A stretch of 14,614 nt of DNA from Bacteroidia bacterium. Lineage in GTDB: Bacteria > Bacteroidota > Bacteroidia > UKL13-3. How positions within the stretch are numbered: position 1 is the stretch's first letter; every line of letters starts with the position of its first letter. The notes below the pieces were generated by a model, which did not search any database, was not told the origin of the DNA, and was given only the letters and a program-made list of their open reading frames with translations. The stretch covers positions 1 through 14,614 of the forward strand of contig JAKRSG010000182.1 of assembly GCA_022402405.1 (NCBI GenBank), given 5' to 3'. Shown in pieces: positions 6,560 to 13,979 of the stretch. A program made the translations under genes and the position numbers.

Positions 6560-6587
6560 ACGTCGGGCTTAAGCTCGGCGTTTTTTT
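6560..6587 (+). terminator. Intrinsic terminator of pruA
   Basis: An inverted repeat ACGTCGGGCTT / AAGCTCGGCGT folds into a GC-rich hairpin (two G-U pairs, TTAA tip), preceded by A-residues and followed directly by seven Ts at 6581-6587. This is a classical Rho-independent terminator. It ends only five bases before the ribD start codon. Confidence 0.9.
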
Positions 6588-6592
6588 GTGCC

Positions 6593-7648
6593 ATGACAAA
6601 TACACACGAAGTATACATGAGGCGCTGTTTAGAATTGGCGCGGTTAGGAGCAGGAACGGTTTCACCAAACCCAATGGTGGGTGCTGTTATAGTTTATAAT
6701 GGAAGGATAATAGGAGAGGGTTGGCACCAGCAATATGGACAAGCTCATGCCGAAGTACATGCGGTTAACTCTGTTAAAGATACTTCTGTTTTAACAGATG
6801 CAGATTTGTATGTAAGCCTGGAGCCTTGCTCGCATACAGGTAAAACACCGCCTTGCGCCAATTTAATTATACAGCATAAATTTAAACGTGTAATTATTGG
6901 TATGTCTGATCCAAATCCTCTTGTAGCAGGTAAGGGAATTGCCTTGTTAAAAGAGGCCGGAATTGAGGTTGTAACAGATATTTTAAAAGACGAATGTTGG
7001 GATCTTAACAGGCGTTTTATAAAGCAAATGCTTCATAAAAGACCCTATATTATTTTAAAATGGGCTCAAACCAGAAACGGATTTATTGCCCCATTAGCTG
7101 CTAAAATGTCGCCGCAGCAGTTTGAAGAAGAAAGGCATATAACAGGTTTTATGGTGCAGCGTTTGGTTCACAAATGGCGCACCCAGGAAGATGCCATTAT
7201 GGTAGCTACAAATACGGTTATAACAGATAATCCAGCACTAGATGCTAGAGCATGGAAGGGCAGAGCTCCCAAGAGAATTGTACTAGATAGAACACTCAAA
7301 TTAAACCAGCAATTAAAAGTGTTCAAAGGTCCACAACAAACCTTTGTTATCAATGAAATAAAAGAGGGTATAGAAGAGAATATTACCTATATCAAATCAG
7401 ATTTTAATGGAAATTGGATAGATGAAATGTTTAAAAAACTGCTTGAGTTTAACATTCAAAGTATAGTTGTAGAAGGTGGCTCGGTTTGGTTACATAGTTT
7501 GCTTGAGCAAAATTATTGGGATGAAGCCATCGTTTTTTATTCTCCAAAACACATTTCGGAGGGAGTGCCAGCACCTGCAATAGGTGGTAAATTGGCTTCT
7601 CAATTTGAGTTAGATAATATGCAGGCTTCACAGTATTTGAATATATGA
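6593..7648 (+). CDS. ribD: Bifunctional riboflavin deaminase/reductase RibD
   Basis: Carries out two consecutive steps of riboflavin synthesis: zinc-dependent deamination of the GTP-derived pyrimidine and NADPH-dependent reduction of its ribosyl side chain. The 351 residues show the deaminase domain first (about 1-145): PNPMVGAVIV, the HAE motif (H52 zinc ligand, E54 catalytic) and PCSHTGKTPPC with zinc ligands C79 and C88. The reductase domain follows, with LKWAQTRNGFIA, the NTVITDNPALDAR segment and VVEGGSVWLHSLL near the end. The first ATG fits known RibD N-termini. No FMN riboswitch fits in the short gap after pruA, and the other rib genes are elsewhere. The stop codon overlaps the next start by four bases (ATGA). 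Confidence 0.96.
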   Translation: MTNTHEVYMRRCLELARLGAGTVSPNPMVGAVIVYNGRIIGEGWHQQYGQAHAEVHAVNSVKDTSVLTDADLYVSLEPCSHTGKTPPCANLIIQHKFKRVIIGMSDPNPLVAGKGIALLKEAGIEVVTDILKDECWDLNRRFIKQMLHKRPYIILKWAQTRNGFIAPLAAKMSPQQFEEERHITGFMVQRLVHKWRTQEDAIMVATNTVITDNPALDARAWKGRAPKRIVLDRTLKLNQQLKVFKGPQQTFVINEIKEGIEENITYIKSDFNGNWIDEMFKKLLEFNIQSIVVEGGSVWLHSLLEQNYWDEAIVFYSPKHISEGVPAPAIGGKLASQFELDNMQASQYLNI

Positions 7649-8508
7649 TATACCTCGTTTTAAGCATCCTATTTTCTACTCTTACGGTAAGCTTTTTTAA
7701 GGTGTTTCACTTAAAAAATGTAAATACGTTTCATGCCATTGTAGTAAACTATTTTACTTGTGGTATTATAGGAACATATTTTGCTAAAACGCCTGTTTAT
7801 ACTGCCTCTTTCTGGCAAGCGCCTTGGCTTATTTATACCTTGGTGCTTGGATTTTTGTTTATCAGTATATTCTATCTTATCGCCTTAACCGCACAAAAAA
7901 TGAGTGTGGCTGCCAGCATGGTTTCGGCAAAATTATCAGTGGTAATTCCTGTTATGGTTGCTTGGCTATTTCTTTCAGAATCACTTAGTATAACAAAAAT
8001 TATCGGGATACTTATCTCGTTTATAGCCGTATTTTTTATTAGCGCTCGGTCTGAACCAAACCCCGAACATTCTGGCAAAGGATTCTGGTATTTGCCTATC
8101 TTAGTTTTTTTTGGAAGTGGTTGTATTGATGCTTTATTGAAGTTTTTAGAATCGCGCTATATACCTACTTATTCATCTGATGATATCGTAACTGCTACTT
8201 TTCTATTTGCTTTTGTTTTTGGCTCTTTAAGTTTATTGGTTCAGCAAATAAAATTAAAAGAATCTATACAAGTTAAATCATTGGCTTGGGGATTATTATT
8301 AGGTATTCCCAATTATTTTAGCATGTATTTTTTGGTTGAAACATTAGCTGTTTTTCCAGCTACGTTTATTTTTCCAATAAATAATATTGGCATTGTTGCA
8401 TTCTCTACTGTTTTGGCTTTTTTGGCGTTCTCGGAAAAATTATCTGTAAAAAATTATATTGGATTGGGACTAGCAATTGCCTCCATTTTATTAATTTCAT
8501 TAGCATGA
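7645..8508 (+). CDS. EamA/DMT-superfamily membrane transporter
   Basis: A 287-residue integral membrane protein with about ten hydrophobic helices in two homologous halves, as in the drug/metabolite transporter superfamily. Helix 1 is at residues 2-20. Pro/Gly-containing helices near the end of each half (for example around VAWLFLSESLSITKIIGILIS in half one and AFLAFSEKLSVKNYIGLGLA in half two) show the duplicated EamA pattern. Substrate cannot be read from the sequence. It is translationally coupled on both sides, overlapping ribD and the YigZ-like gene by four bases each. Because the flavin importer RibN belongs to the same superfamily, flavin transport is a reasonable but unproven possibility. 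Confidence 0.85.
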   Translation: MIYLVLSILFSTLTVSFFKVFHLKNVNTFHAIVVNYFTCGIIGTYFAKTPVYTASFWQAPWLIYTLVLGFLFISIFYLIALTAQKMSVAASMVSAKLSVVIPVMVAWLFLSESLSITKIIGILISFIAVFFISARSEPNPEHSGKGFWYLPILVFFGSGCIDALLKFLESRYIPTYSSDDIVTATFLFAFVFGSLSLLVQQIKLKESIQVKSLAWGLLLGIPNYFSMYFLVETLAVFPATFIFPINNIGIVAFSTVLAFLAFSEKLSVKNYIGLGLAIASILLISLA

Positions 8509-9125
8509 GTTTACCAGATTCCTTCAGAACCATCGGTGGTACTTATATCGGCGAATTTAAAGATAAGGGAAGCAAGTTTATAGGTTATGTATTTCCTGTG
8601 GATGATGAGTCTGATTTTAAACTTAAACTCAAGGATATAAAAAAAGAACACTTCTCTGCAGCACATGTATGTTGGGCATTTGTGTGCGGTGCTAATAAGG
8701 AGTTCGAAAAAAGTTCGGATGATAGAGAACCTTCAGGATCTGCTGGTAAACCCATATTAAATGCCATAAATAGTTGTAACTTACAGTATGTTGCTGTGGC
8801 AGTAGTTAGGTATTTTGGAGGGAAATTGTTGGGTGTGCCAGGTTTAATTCATGCCTATCACTCGGCGGCAATAGAGGCTATAAAAACGGCACAAGTATTA
8901 GAAAAGCAGATTTTTTATAGTGTTTTTGTGGAGGCAGATTTTACCATTCAACACGAGGTTATTAGGATTTGCAAACAACACCAAGTAAAGTTTTATCCGG
9001 ATACACAAAATCAATTACAAGGTATTACCTTTGAAGTAAGTCCGAGTAAATATGAGTTACTTTTACAGGCCTTGCAAAGCCGAAATTTTACCCATATTGT
9101 TCAACTAAGAATTATTTATGTTTAG
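8505..9125 (+). CDS. YigZ/IMPACT family protein (UPF0029)
   Basis: A 206-residue protein homologous to E. coli YigZ and the N-terminal part of eukaryotic IMPACT. The conserved core shows KGSKFIGYVFPV, AAHVCWAF, DREPSGSAGKPIL and the signature VVRYFGGKLLGVPGLIHAY, followed by the smaller C-terminal ferredoxin-like domain. Eukaryotic relatives regulate translation through Gcn1; bacterial function is not established. It starts inside the ATGA overlap with the transporter gene and its 3' end overlaps the peptidase gene by eight bases. Length and motifs are complete. Confidence 0.92.
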   Translation: MSLPDSFRTIGGTYIGEFKDKGSKFIGYVFPVDDESDFKLKLKDIKKEHFSAAHVCWAFVCGANKEFEKSSDDREPSGSAGKPILNAINSCNLQYVAVAVVRYFGGKLLGVPGLIHAYHSAAIEAIKTAQVLEKQIFYSVFVEADFTIQHEVIRICKQHQVKFYPDTQNQLQGITFEVSPSKYELLLQALQSRNFTHIVQLRIIYV

Positions 9126-10839
9126 ATACAAATTAATCTTTTTTGCCATTCTGTTTTCTAGTTATGCTAGAACTCAAAATACTGCTATTACAAGTTTTTC
9201 TGCAGGATTACTTCAAGCACAAAACCTTGTTTTAGCTCATTGCGAATACATGCGTTTGCCAGATAATTCTTTTCATTTAGAATATCAGCGAAATAGCCAA
9301 ATCGGACAGCATTTTCAGTTTGTGCAATATCATAAAAACATTCCTGTTTATGGTTCTAGTTTTAAAGTAAATATAGCCAATAACCATACTGTTTTAAGTT
9401 TATTTAACAGCTTTAAAGAAATTTCAAATAACTTATCTATTTCATCTTTTAACAAGAGTTCTGAAACCACAAATGTTGTTTGGTTCAACCATAATAATGA
9501 ATGGATTTTGGCTCAGCGAAAAAGGGTTCAAAACAACTTGGGAGAGGCTGTTGAGTTATTGTTTGATATTTCGGATAACAAACTTTTACTAGAACGTAAT
9601 CTGGATTTAAATGCTGCAAAAGACACCTTGGTTCGAACCAAAGTGTTTTACCCAGATCCTTTAACATCTGCTCAAAAAGAGTATGGTGAAGGCGGTTTAT
9701 ATAGAAATAATAATGTTGCCGATGCGCCCGAGCTTACGGCTGAGCTAAAAGATAAATTTGTAACGCTTACTTATGAAAATGATTCGTTTCATGCGCGCTC
9801 TCCTTTTGCCATTATCCGCGATTTAGAAGCTCCGGCTCAAACTGTTTTTGGTGGACCATCAGCTACTTTCAATTTTACCAGAAGTGCTAGTCAGTTTAGG
9901 GAATTTAATACCTTATTTCACATAGAGAATCTCAGGAATTATCTCACTCAAATTGGTTTGCCTTTTACGGGTTTAAATCCTATTTTGGTTGATCCAACTG
10001 CGTATTCTGGTCAGGACCAATCTAGGTTTTCGTTTTCTATAGACGAACCTGCTTTGTTTTTTGGAACAGGGGGCGTTCCAGATGCAGAGGATGCAGATGT
10101 TATCATTCATGAGTACACGCATTATTTGAATTATTTTATAGCGCCTAATACCGTAAATGGCAATGAGCGCTTGGCAGTAGAGGAGGCTAATTGTGATTTT
10201 ATGGCTTGCACATACTCTAAAGCTATTAGCTCATTTAATTGGCGAAGAATATTTAATTGGGATGGGTTTAACGAATTTTGGGCTGGAAGAGATGGTAATA
10301 GCAAAGCCACGTATCCCAAAGATTTGAGTACAGATTTTTACAGAACTTCGCTTATTTGGAGCAGTATGTTAAACGATATGAGTGAAGATATTGGAAGGGA
10401 TGTTCTTACCAAAATTTTGTTTCAATCTGTTTACAGTTATGCTAACAATATGAGTATGCAGCAAGCGGTAAATTTATTGGTTCAAGCCGATAGTGCTTTA
10501 TACAATTATGCTAACTTAAGTAAAATGCGTGTAAGATTAGAGGAACGTGGTTTTTCTGTTACTGGATTACCTAATCAAACAAAGGGCGATTTGGGTGTAA
10601 ACGTGCTCAATTCTGCAGCTTTTGCAGAGGGAATATCCTCTCTTAAAATTGAATCTAAATTGGGCGAAAAGTTAACGTATACTTTGTACAATATTCAAGG
10701 ATATGTTATGGAAAAATCAGATGCCTTTTTAACACAAATAGAGATTAGTCCGAATACATTTGCAAGCGGAATGTATTTTATTACCGTTAGCAACGAAAAA
10801 GGGCAAATACATACAGTAAGGGTAGTGCTTAATCGCTAG
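9118..10839 (+). CDS. Secreted thermolysin/fungalysin-like zinc metallopeptidase with T9SS-type tail
   Basis: A 573-residue exported protease. Residues 1-19 are a Sec signal peptide (hydrophobic core, then ARTQ). An FTP-like propeptide (QFVQYHKNIPVYGSSFKV, about 65-85) follows. The zinc site is H331-E-Y-T-H335, with the third ligand probably E356 in EANCD360, about 21 residues downstream as in gluzincins. The motif where M4/M36 enzymes carry the transition-state His reads DFYRTSLIWSS, with Y408 in that place as I align it. Residues 495-573 form a small beta domain with TLYNIQGYV, SGMYFITVSN and a basic VRVVLNR end, like a type A T9SS sorting domain, implying secretion through the outer membrane. 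The start overlaps the YigZ-like gene by eight bases. The peptidase class is sure; M4 versus M36 and full activity are less so. Confidence 0.85.
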   Translation: MFRYKLIFFAILFSSYARTQNTAITSFSAGLLQAQNLVLAHCEYMRLPDNSFHLEYQRNSQIGQHFQFVQYHKNIPVYGSSFKVNIANNHTVLSLFNSFKEISNNLSISSFNKSSETTNVVWFNHNNEWILAQRKRVQNNLGEAVELLFDISDNKLLLERNLDLNAAKDTLVRTKVFYPDPLTSAQKEYGEGGLYRNNNVADAPELTAELKDKFVTLTYENDSFHARSPFAIIRDLEAPAQTVFGGPSATFNFTRSASQFREFNTLFHIENLRNYLTQIGLPFTGLNPILVDPTAYSGQDQSRFSFSIDEPALFFGTGGVPDAEDADVIIHEYTHYLNYFIAPNTVNGNERLAVEEANCDFMACTYSKAISSFNWRRIFNWDGFNEFWAGRDGNSKATYPKDLSTDFYRTSLIWSSMLNDMSEDIGRDVLTKILFQSVYSYANNMSMQQAVNLLVQADSALYNYANLSKMRVRLEERGFSVTGLPNQTKGDLGVNVLNSAAFAEGISSLKIESKLGEKLTYTLYNIQGYVMEKSDAFLTQIEISPNTFASGMYFITVSNEKGQIHTVRVVLNR

Positions 10840-11516
10840 CTTCTTACTATTTCCCCATCAACCATTTCAATAATACGATGAGTGTTTTGTGCAAACTCAT
10901 TGTCGTGCGTAACAATTAAGAGCGTTTGTTGGTAGCTTTCTGCTAACTCTTTAAAGATATTAAATACGATATCACTATTCTTTTTATCGAGGTTTCCTGT
11001 TGGCTCATCGCCCATAATTATGATTGGGTCGTTTATTAAAGAACGTGCTATTGCAACTCGCTGTTTTTGTCCGCCAGAAAGCTGATTTGGCTTTTTTAGG
11101 GCTTCTTTTTCTATACCCAAAATGCGCAACTTTTCCATGGCACGATGTTCAATTTCTTGTTTAGAATAGTTGCCTAATTTTTCGCCAGGTAGCATTACAT
11201 TTTTAAGAACAGTAAATTCATTTAACAAGTAATGAAACTGAAATACGAAGCCAATTTTTTCATGTCTAATTTTGGCTAGTTCGGCTTCTTTCTTGCCTGT
11301 GGTGCTCACGCCATCTATCCAAACTTCCCCTTCAAAATCTGTATCCATGGTAGAGAGAATGTAAAGTAAGGTAGATTTTCCGCAGCCAGATTTGCCTATG
11401 ATAGAGGCAAACTCGCCTTGGTTAAGACTAAATTGTACATTCTTTAATACTTGAATGCTAATCGGGTCATGGAAATATTTAACAATGTTCTTGGCTTCTA
11501 GTACTTTCTTTTCCAT
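10836..11516 (-). CDS. ABC transporter ATP-binding protein, LolD/MacB type
   Basis: A 226-residue cytoplasmic ATPase that powers the adjacent permease. Complete set of motifs: Walker A GKSGCGKST (41-49), Q-loop Q93 in FVFQFHYLLNEF, signature LSGGQKQR (146-153), Walker B IIIMGDE with D170 and E171, D-loop NLD, and switch H204 in VTHD. The FVFQFHYLLNEFT segment is typical of LolD/MacB-type ATPases. It follows the permease gene with one intervening base (TAA C ATG) and is the last gene of the operon. Its stop codon shares the palindrome CTAG (10836-10839) with the stop of the convergent peptidase gene. Confidence 0.93.
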   Translation of the reverse strand: MEKKVLEAKNIVKYFHDPISIQVLKNVQFSLNQGEFASIIGKSGCGKSTLLYILSTMDTDFEGEVWIDGVSTTGKKEAELAKIRHEKIGFVFQFHYLLNEFTVLKNVMLPGEKLGNYSKQEIEHRAMEKLRILGIEKEALKKPNQLSGGQKQRVAIARSLINDPIIIMGDEPTGNLDKKNSDIVFNIFKELAESYQQTLLIVTHDNEFAQNTHRIIEMVDGEIVRS

Positions 11517-11517
11517 G

Positions 11518-12777
11518 TTATTTGCCTCTTATAATGATAACCGGATCTATCTGACTGGCTTTTCTAGCTGGAAAATATCCAGCAAAATAGGTGGTTATGA
11601 TAGAGAATATGCCACCAATGATGTAGAAATTTGGATTATAATTGATAGGGTAGGTTTTGATGGTTGGCAAAGAGGCTGTTTCGAAAGGTATTTGGTCTAT
11701 TAATGCAGATAATCCAAAGCCTGATAGGAGTCCTAATCCTCCGCCAAAAATGCCTATACTTACGGCAATTCCAATGAATACTGCTTTTACATCTTTGCCG
11801 CTAAATCCGCTTGCTTTTAAGATGGCAATAGAATCCATTTTTTCATAAATCATCATGTTAAGAATATTATAAATGCCAAATCCTGCCACAATTAAAAGGG
11901 TAATACCAACAGTAAAAGATATGATAGTTCGTACTTTACTACCCGTTTCAAATTGAGAGTTGGCGGTTTGTATATCAATAGCATCTACACCATATAATTT
12001 TTGATATTCTTTTGCAATAGTTGGTGCTTGCAGAATATCGTGCAATTTAATCTGAATATCACTGATATAATTATTTCCTTCACCCAATAATTTTTGTGCC
12101 GTTTTAAGACTGGTAAAACTCTGCACCTTGTCTATATCTTGCAATCCAGATCTAAAAAATCCAACCACTTTCAACTGCATTTTTACACCTTTGGTGCTTG
12201 TAATTTGCACGATATCTCCTACCTGAACCAACATAGTTTCGGCAGCACCTTTGCCCAGAACAATGCTATTGGGCGTATTTTTTAAATCTTGATAATTCCC
12301 ATCTACCACATAATCGCTAAATTTAAAAAGGCGATTTTCTTCGGCCACATCTATGCCATTTATAACACCAGTTAAATCAGTACTTCCAACTTGGTAAAAG
12401 CCCTGACAAACAATTTTTGGCGCCACACCTAATACCCGAGGGTCTAATTGCAACGACTTAATTATAGCCCCTGCGCCTTGTATTTGTAGGCCTTTGTTGC
12501 TGGGTTTAATAGATTGAATAAAATTATACGTACCCAATTGTTTGTTAGTAGAGTTTATCGGCTGAGTTTCATTTGGCTTTAACTCATTATACAACCTAAT
12601 ATGAGGAGTTCTATTTAAAATTAAACCATCTAATAAATCGTTTAAACCCGTCATAAAACTTAGCAATGCAACAAACATGGTGATGCTAAAAGTAACCCCA
12701 ATAGCCGCCACCAATGTCTGCTTCCACCTCGCTAGCAAAAGAGATACAGATATTTCGTATAGTAATTTAAAATTCAT
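11518..12777 (-). CDS. ABC transporter permease, FtsX/MacB/LolE type
   Basis: A 419-residue inner-membrane permease with the MacB-fold layout: one helix near the N-terminus (about 21-43), a large periplasmic domain (about 50-280), then three helices (about 283-310, 331-359, 383-403). Conserved family segments are visible: YEKMDSIAILKASGFSG after helix 2 (the cytoplasmic coupling segment) and the end YFPARKASQIDPVIIIRG. Such mechanotransmission permeases do not carry substrate through the membrane but move it in the periplasm. Together with the fusion protein encoded upstream and the ATPase downstream it forms a MacAB- or DevBCA-like exporter, though LolCDE-type lipoprotein release is an alternative. 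Substrate unknown. A 117-bp gap with a large inverted repeat separates it from the fusion-protein gene. Confidence 0.92.
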   Translation of the reverse strand: MNFKLLYEISVSLLLARWKQTLVAAIGVTFSITMFVALLSFMTGLNDLLDGLILNRTPHIRLYNELKPNETQPINSTNKQLGTYNFIQSIKPSNKGLQIQGAGAIIKSLQLDPRVLGVAPKIVCQGFYQVGSTDLTGVINGIDVAEENRLFKFSDYVVDGNYQDLKNTPNSIVLGKGAAETMLVQVGDIVQITSTKGVKMQLKVVGFFRSGLQDIDKVQSFTSLKTAQKLLGEGNNYISDIQIKLHDILQAPTIAKEYQKLYGVDAIDIQTANSQFETGSKVRTIISFTVGITLLIVAGFGIYNILNMMIYEKMDSIAILKASGFSGKDVKAVFIGIAVSIGIFGGGLGLLSGFGLSALIDQIPFETASLPTIKTYPINYNPNFYIIGGIFSIITTYFAGYFPARKASQIDPVIIIRGK

Positions 12778-12797
12778 TTTTTTTAATTAAAGCCAAT

Positions 12798-12892
12798 TAT
12801 GAATTATGAATTATGAAGTATGAATTATGAAATTACGTCAATTTTAAATTATCTACTTACATTCATACTTCATAATTCATACTTCATAATTC
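12798..12892. repeat. Heptamer arrays in opposite orientation forming a 24-bp perfect inverted repeat
   Basis: The gap between the fusion-protein and permease genes holds five TATGAA(T/G/A) units at 12798-12832 and four (A/C)TTCATA units at 12861-12888, the same heptamer on opposite strands. Positions 12808-12831 and 12869-12892 are exact reverse complements (24 bp) around a 37-bp spacer. In the transcript this would form a long AT-rich hairpin in the middle of the operon. There is no T-run after it in the direction of transcription, so an mRNA-processing or stabilising role seems likelier than termination. The sequence is shared with the array before pruA. Confidence 0.85.
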
Positions 12893-12894
12893 CA

Positions 12895-13968
12895 CTACGG
12901 TTTAACAATTACCTCCCCATCCTTCAATCCGCTTAAGATTTCTATCATTTGCAAATCTTTTATTCCGGTTTGAACCAAAACTTGCTCGCCATTTTCTTTG
13001 AGAACTAGGCTATCATTTAAAAGGTAGTTTCTCGGTATTAATAAGGCTTTCTCTTTACTTTGAACTAAAATGTTTGCTTCAAAGGTAATGTTTGGATAGA
13101 GTTTAGGCGGACCATCAACAAAAACAGCTTCTACCAAAAAGGTTTTATTTCGGTCGTTCATTATCGGACTAATCCTACTAATTTTGGCTGTAAACACTTT
13201 GCCTTTATAGCTATCCATGCTAACGTAAACGCTTTGGTTCAGACCAATTTTAAAGATATCATTTTCGTCTACTTGCATTTCTAAAATGAAGTTATTGTTG
13301 CCGCCAATTAAGGCAAGTGGGGTTTGGGCAGTAACAAATTCGCCTTCCTTTTTAAGTATTTGGTAAATACTGCCTTGTAACTGACTTTTTATCTCAAAAT
13401 CGCCCGCTTGTTGAAGGGAAATTTTATAGTTGTTAAGGCTTTGTTTAGACTGTAACTTTAGAAGTTTTTCAAGATCGGATGTACGCACTTGTGCCGAAAA
13501 ATAGGCTGTTTTAGAGTTTAGGTAGTTTAATTCTCTTTGCTCTAATTCTAGCTGCGAGCCCACCTGAAGTTTGTATAATGCAAGTTGTTTAAAATACAAA
13601 CTTGAGTCGAGCTTCATTTTATTATATTGAAAATTGAGCTGTTGTTGTGCTTCGAATAACTTGGCTTTATTAGATTCTAATCGAGCATTTTCTTCTGCTA
13701 ATTTGGCGTTTTCGGTTGAGTATTGTTGAATCTCGCTATTAATAGAAAATAGTTTATCGCCAGCATTAATGATATCGCCTTCCTTGGCCCAAATCTTTTT
13801 TATCTTACCATTTACTCCTGCTAAAATCTGAAACTGATTTTCGCTTTTAATAGCGCCAGATGCATAAACAGATTCGCTTATTTGCATCAACCTGGCATTT
13901 GTTTTTTCCCTTTTGTCTTTACATCCTAAAACCAAGATAGTGAAAGAAAAAATTAAGAATTTTCGCAT
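12895..13968 (-). CDS. Periplasmic adaptor (membrane-fusion) lipoprotein, MacA/HlyD type
   Basis: A 357-residue adaptor that links an inner-membrane ABC permease to an outer-membrane channel. The N-terminus is a lipoprotein signal (LVLGC, C16). Residues 44-80 are the first half of a biotinyl-lipoyl-like domain (GVNGKIKKIWAKEGDIINAGDKL), 80-180 a long coiled-coil hairpin rich in Glu, Lys, Gln and Leu, and about 190-225 the second lipoyl half (LQGSIYQILKKEGEFV). Beta-barrel and membrane-proximal domains follow, ending GLKDGEVIVKP. The gene begins 11 bases after rlmN ends and is followed by the permease, so it belongs to that ABC exporter rather than to an RND pump. No TolC-like gene is in the window; it must be recruited from elsewhere or lie off the edge. 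Confidence 0.92.
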   Translation of the reverse strand: MRKFLIFSFTILVLGCKDKREKTNARLMQISESVYASGAIKSENQFQILAGVNGKIKKIWAKEGDIINAGDKLFSINSEIQQYSTENAKLAEENARLESNKAKLFEAQQQLNFQYNKMKLDSSLYFKQLALYKLQVGSQLELEQRELNYLNSKTAYFSAQVRTSDLEKLLKLQSKQSLNNYKISLQQAGDFEIKSQLQGSIYQILKKEGEFVTAQTPLALIGGNNNFILEMQVDENDIFKIGLNQSVYVSMDSYKGKVFTAKISRISPIMNDRNKTFLVEAVFVDGPPKLYPNITFEANILVQSKEKALLIPRNYLLNDSLVLKENGEQVLVQTGIKDLQMIEILSGLKDGEVIVKP

Positions 13969-13979
13969 GTTATTAAATG

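Noticed and set aside
6541..6592. FMN riboswitch upstream of ribD
   Set aside because: Only 52 bases separate pruA and ribD and these are taken up by the intrinsic terminator; there is no room for the aptamer.
10836..13968. Dedicated lipoprotein-release LolCDE system
   Set aside because: The presence of an HlyD/MacA-type adaptor in the same operon and only one permease favours a MacAB/DevBCA-like exporter, though it cannot be excluded.
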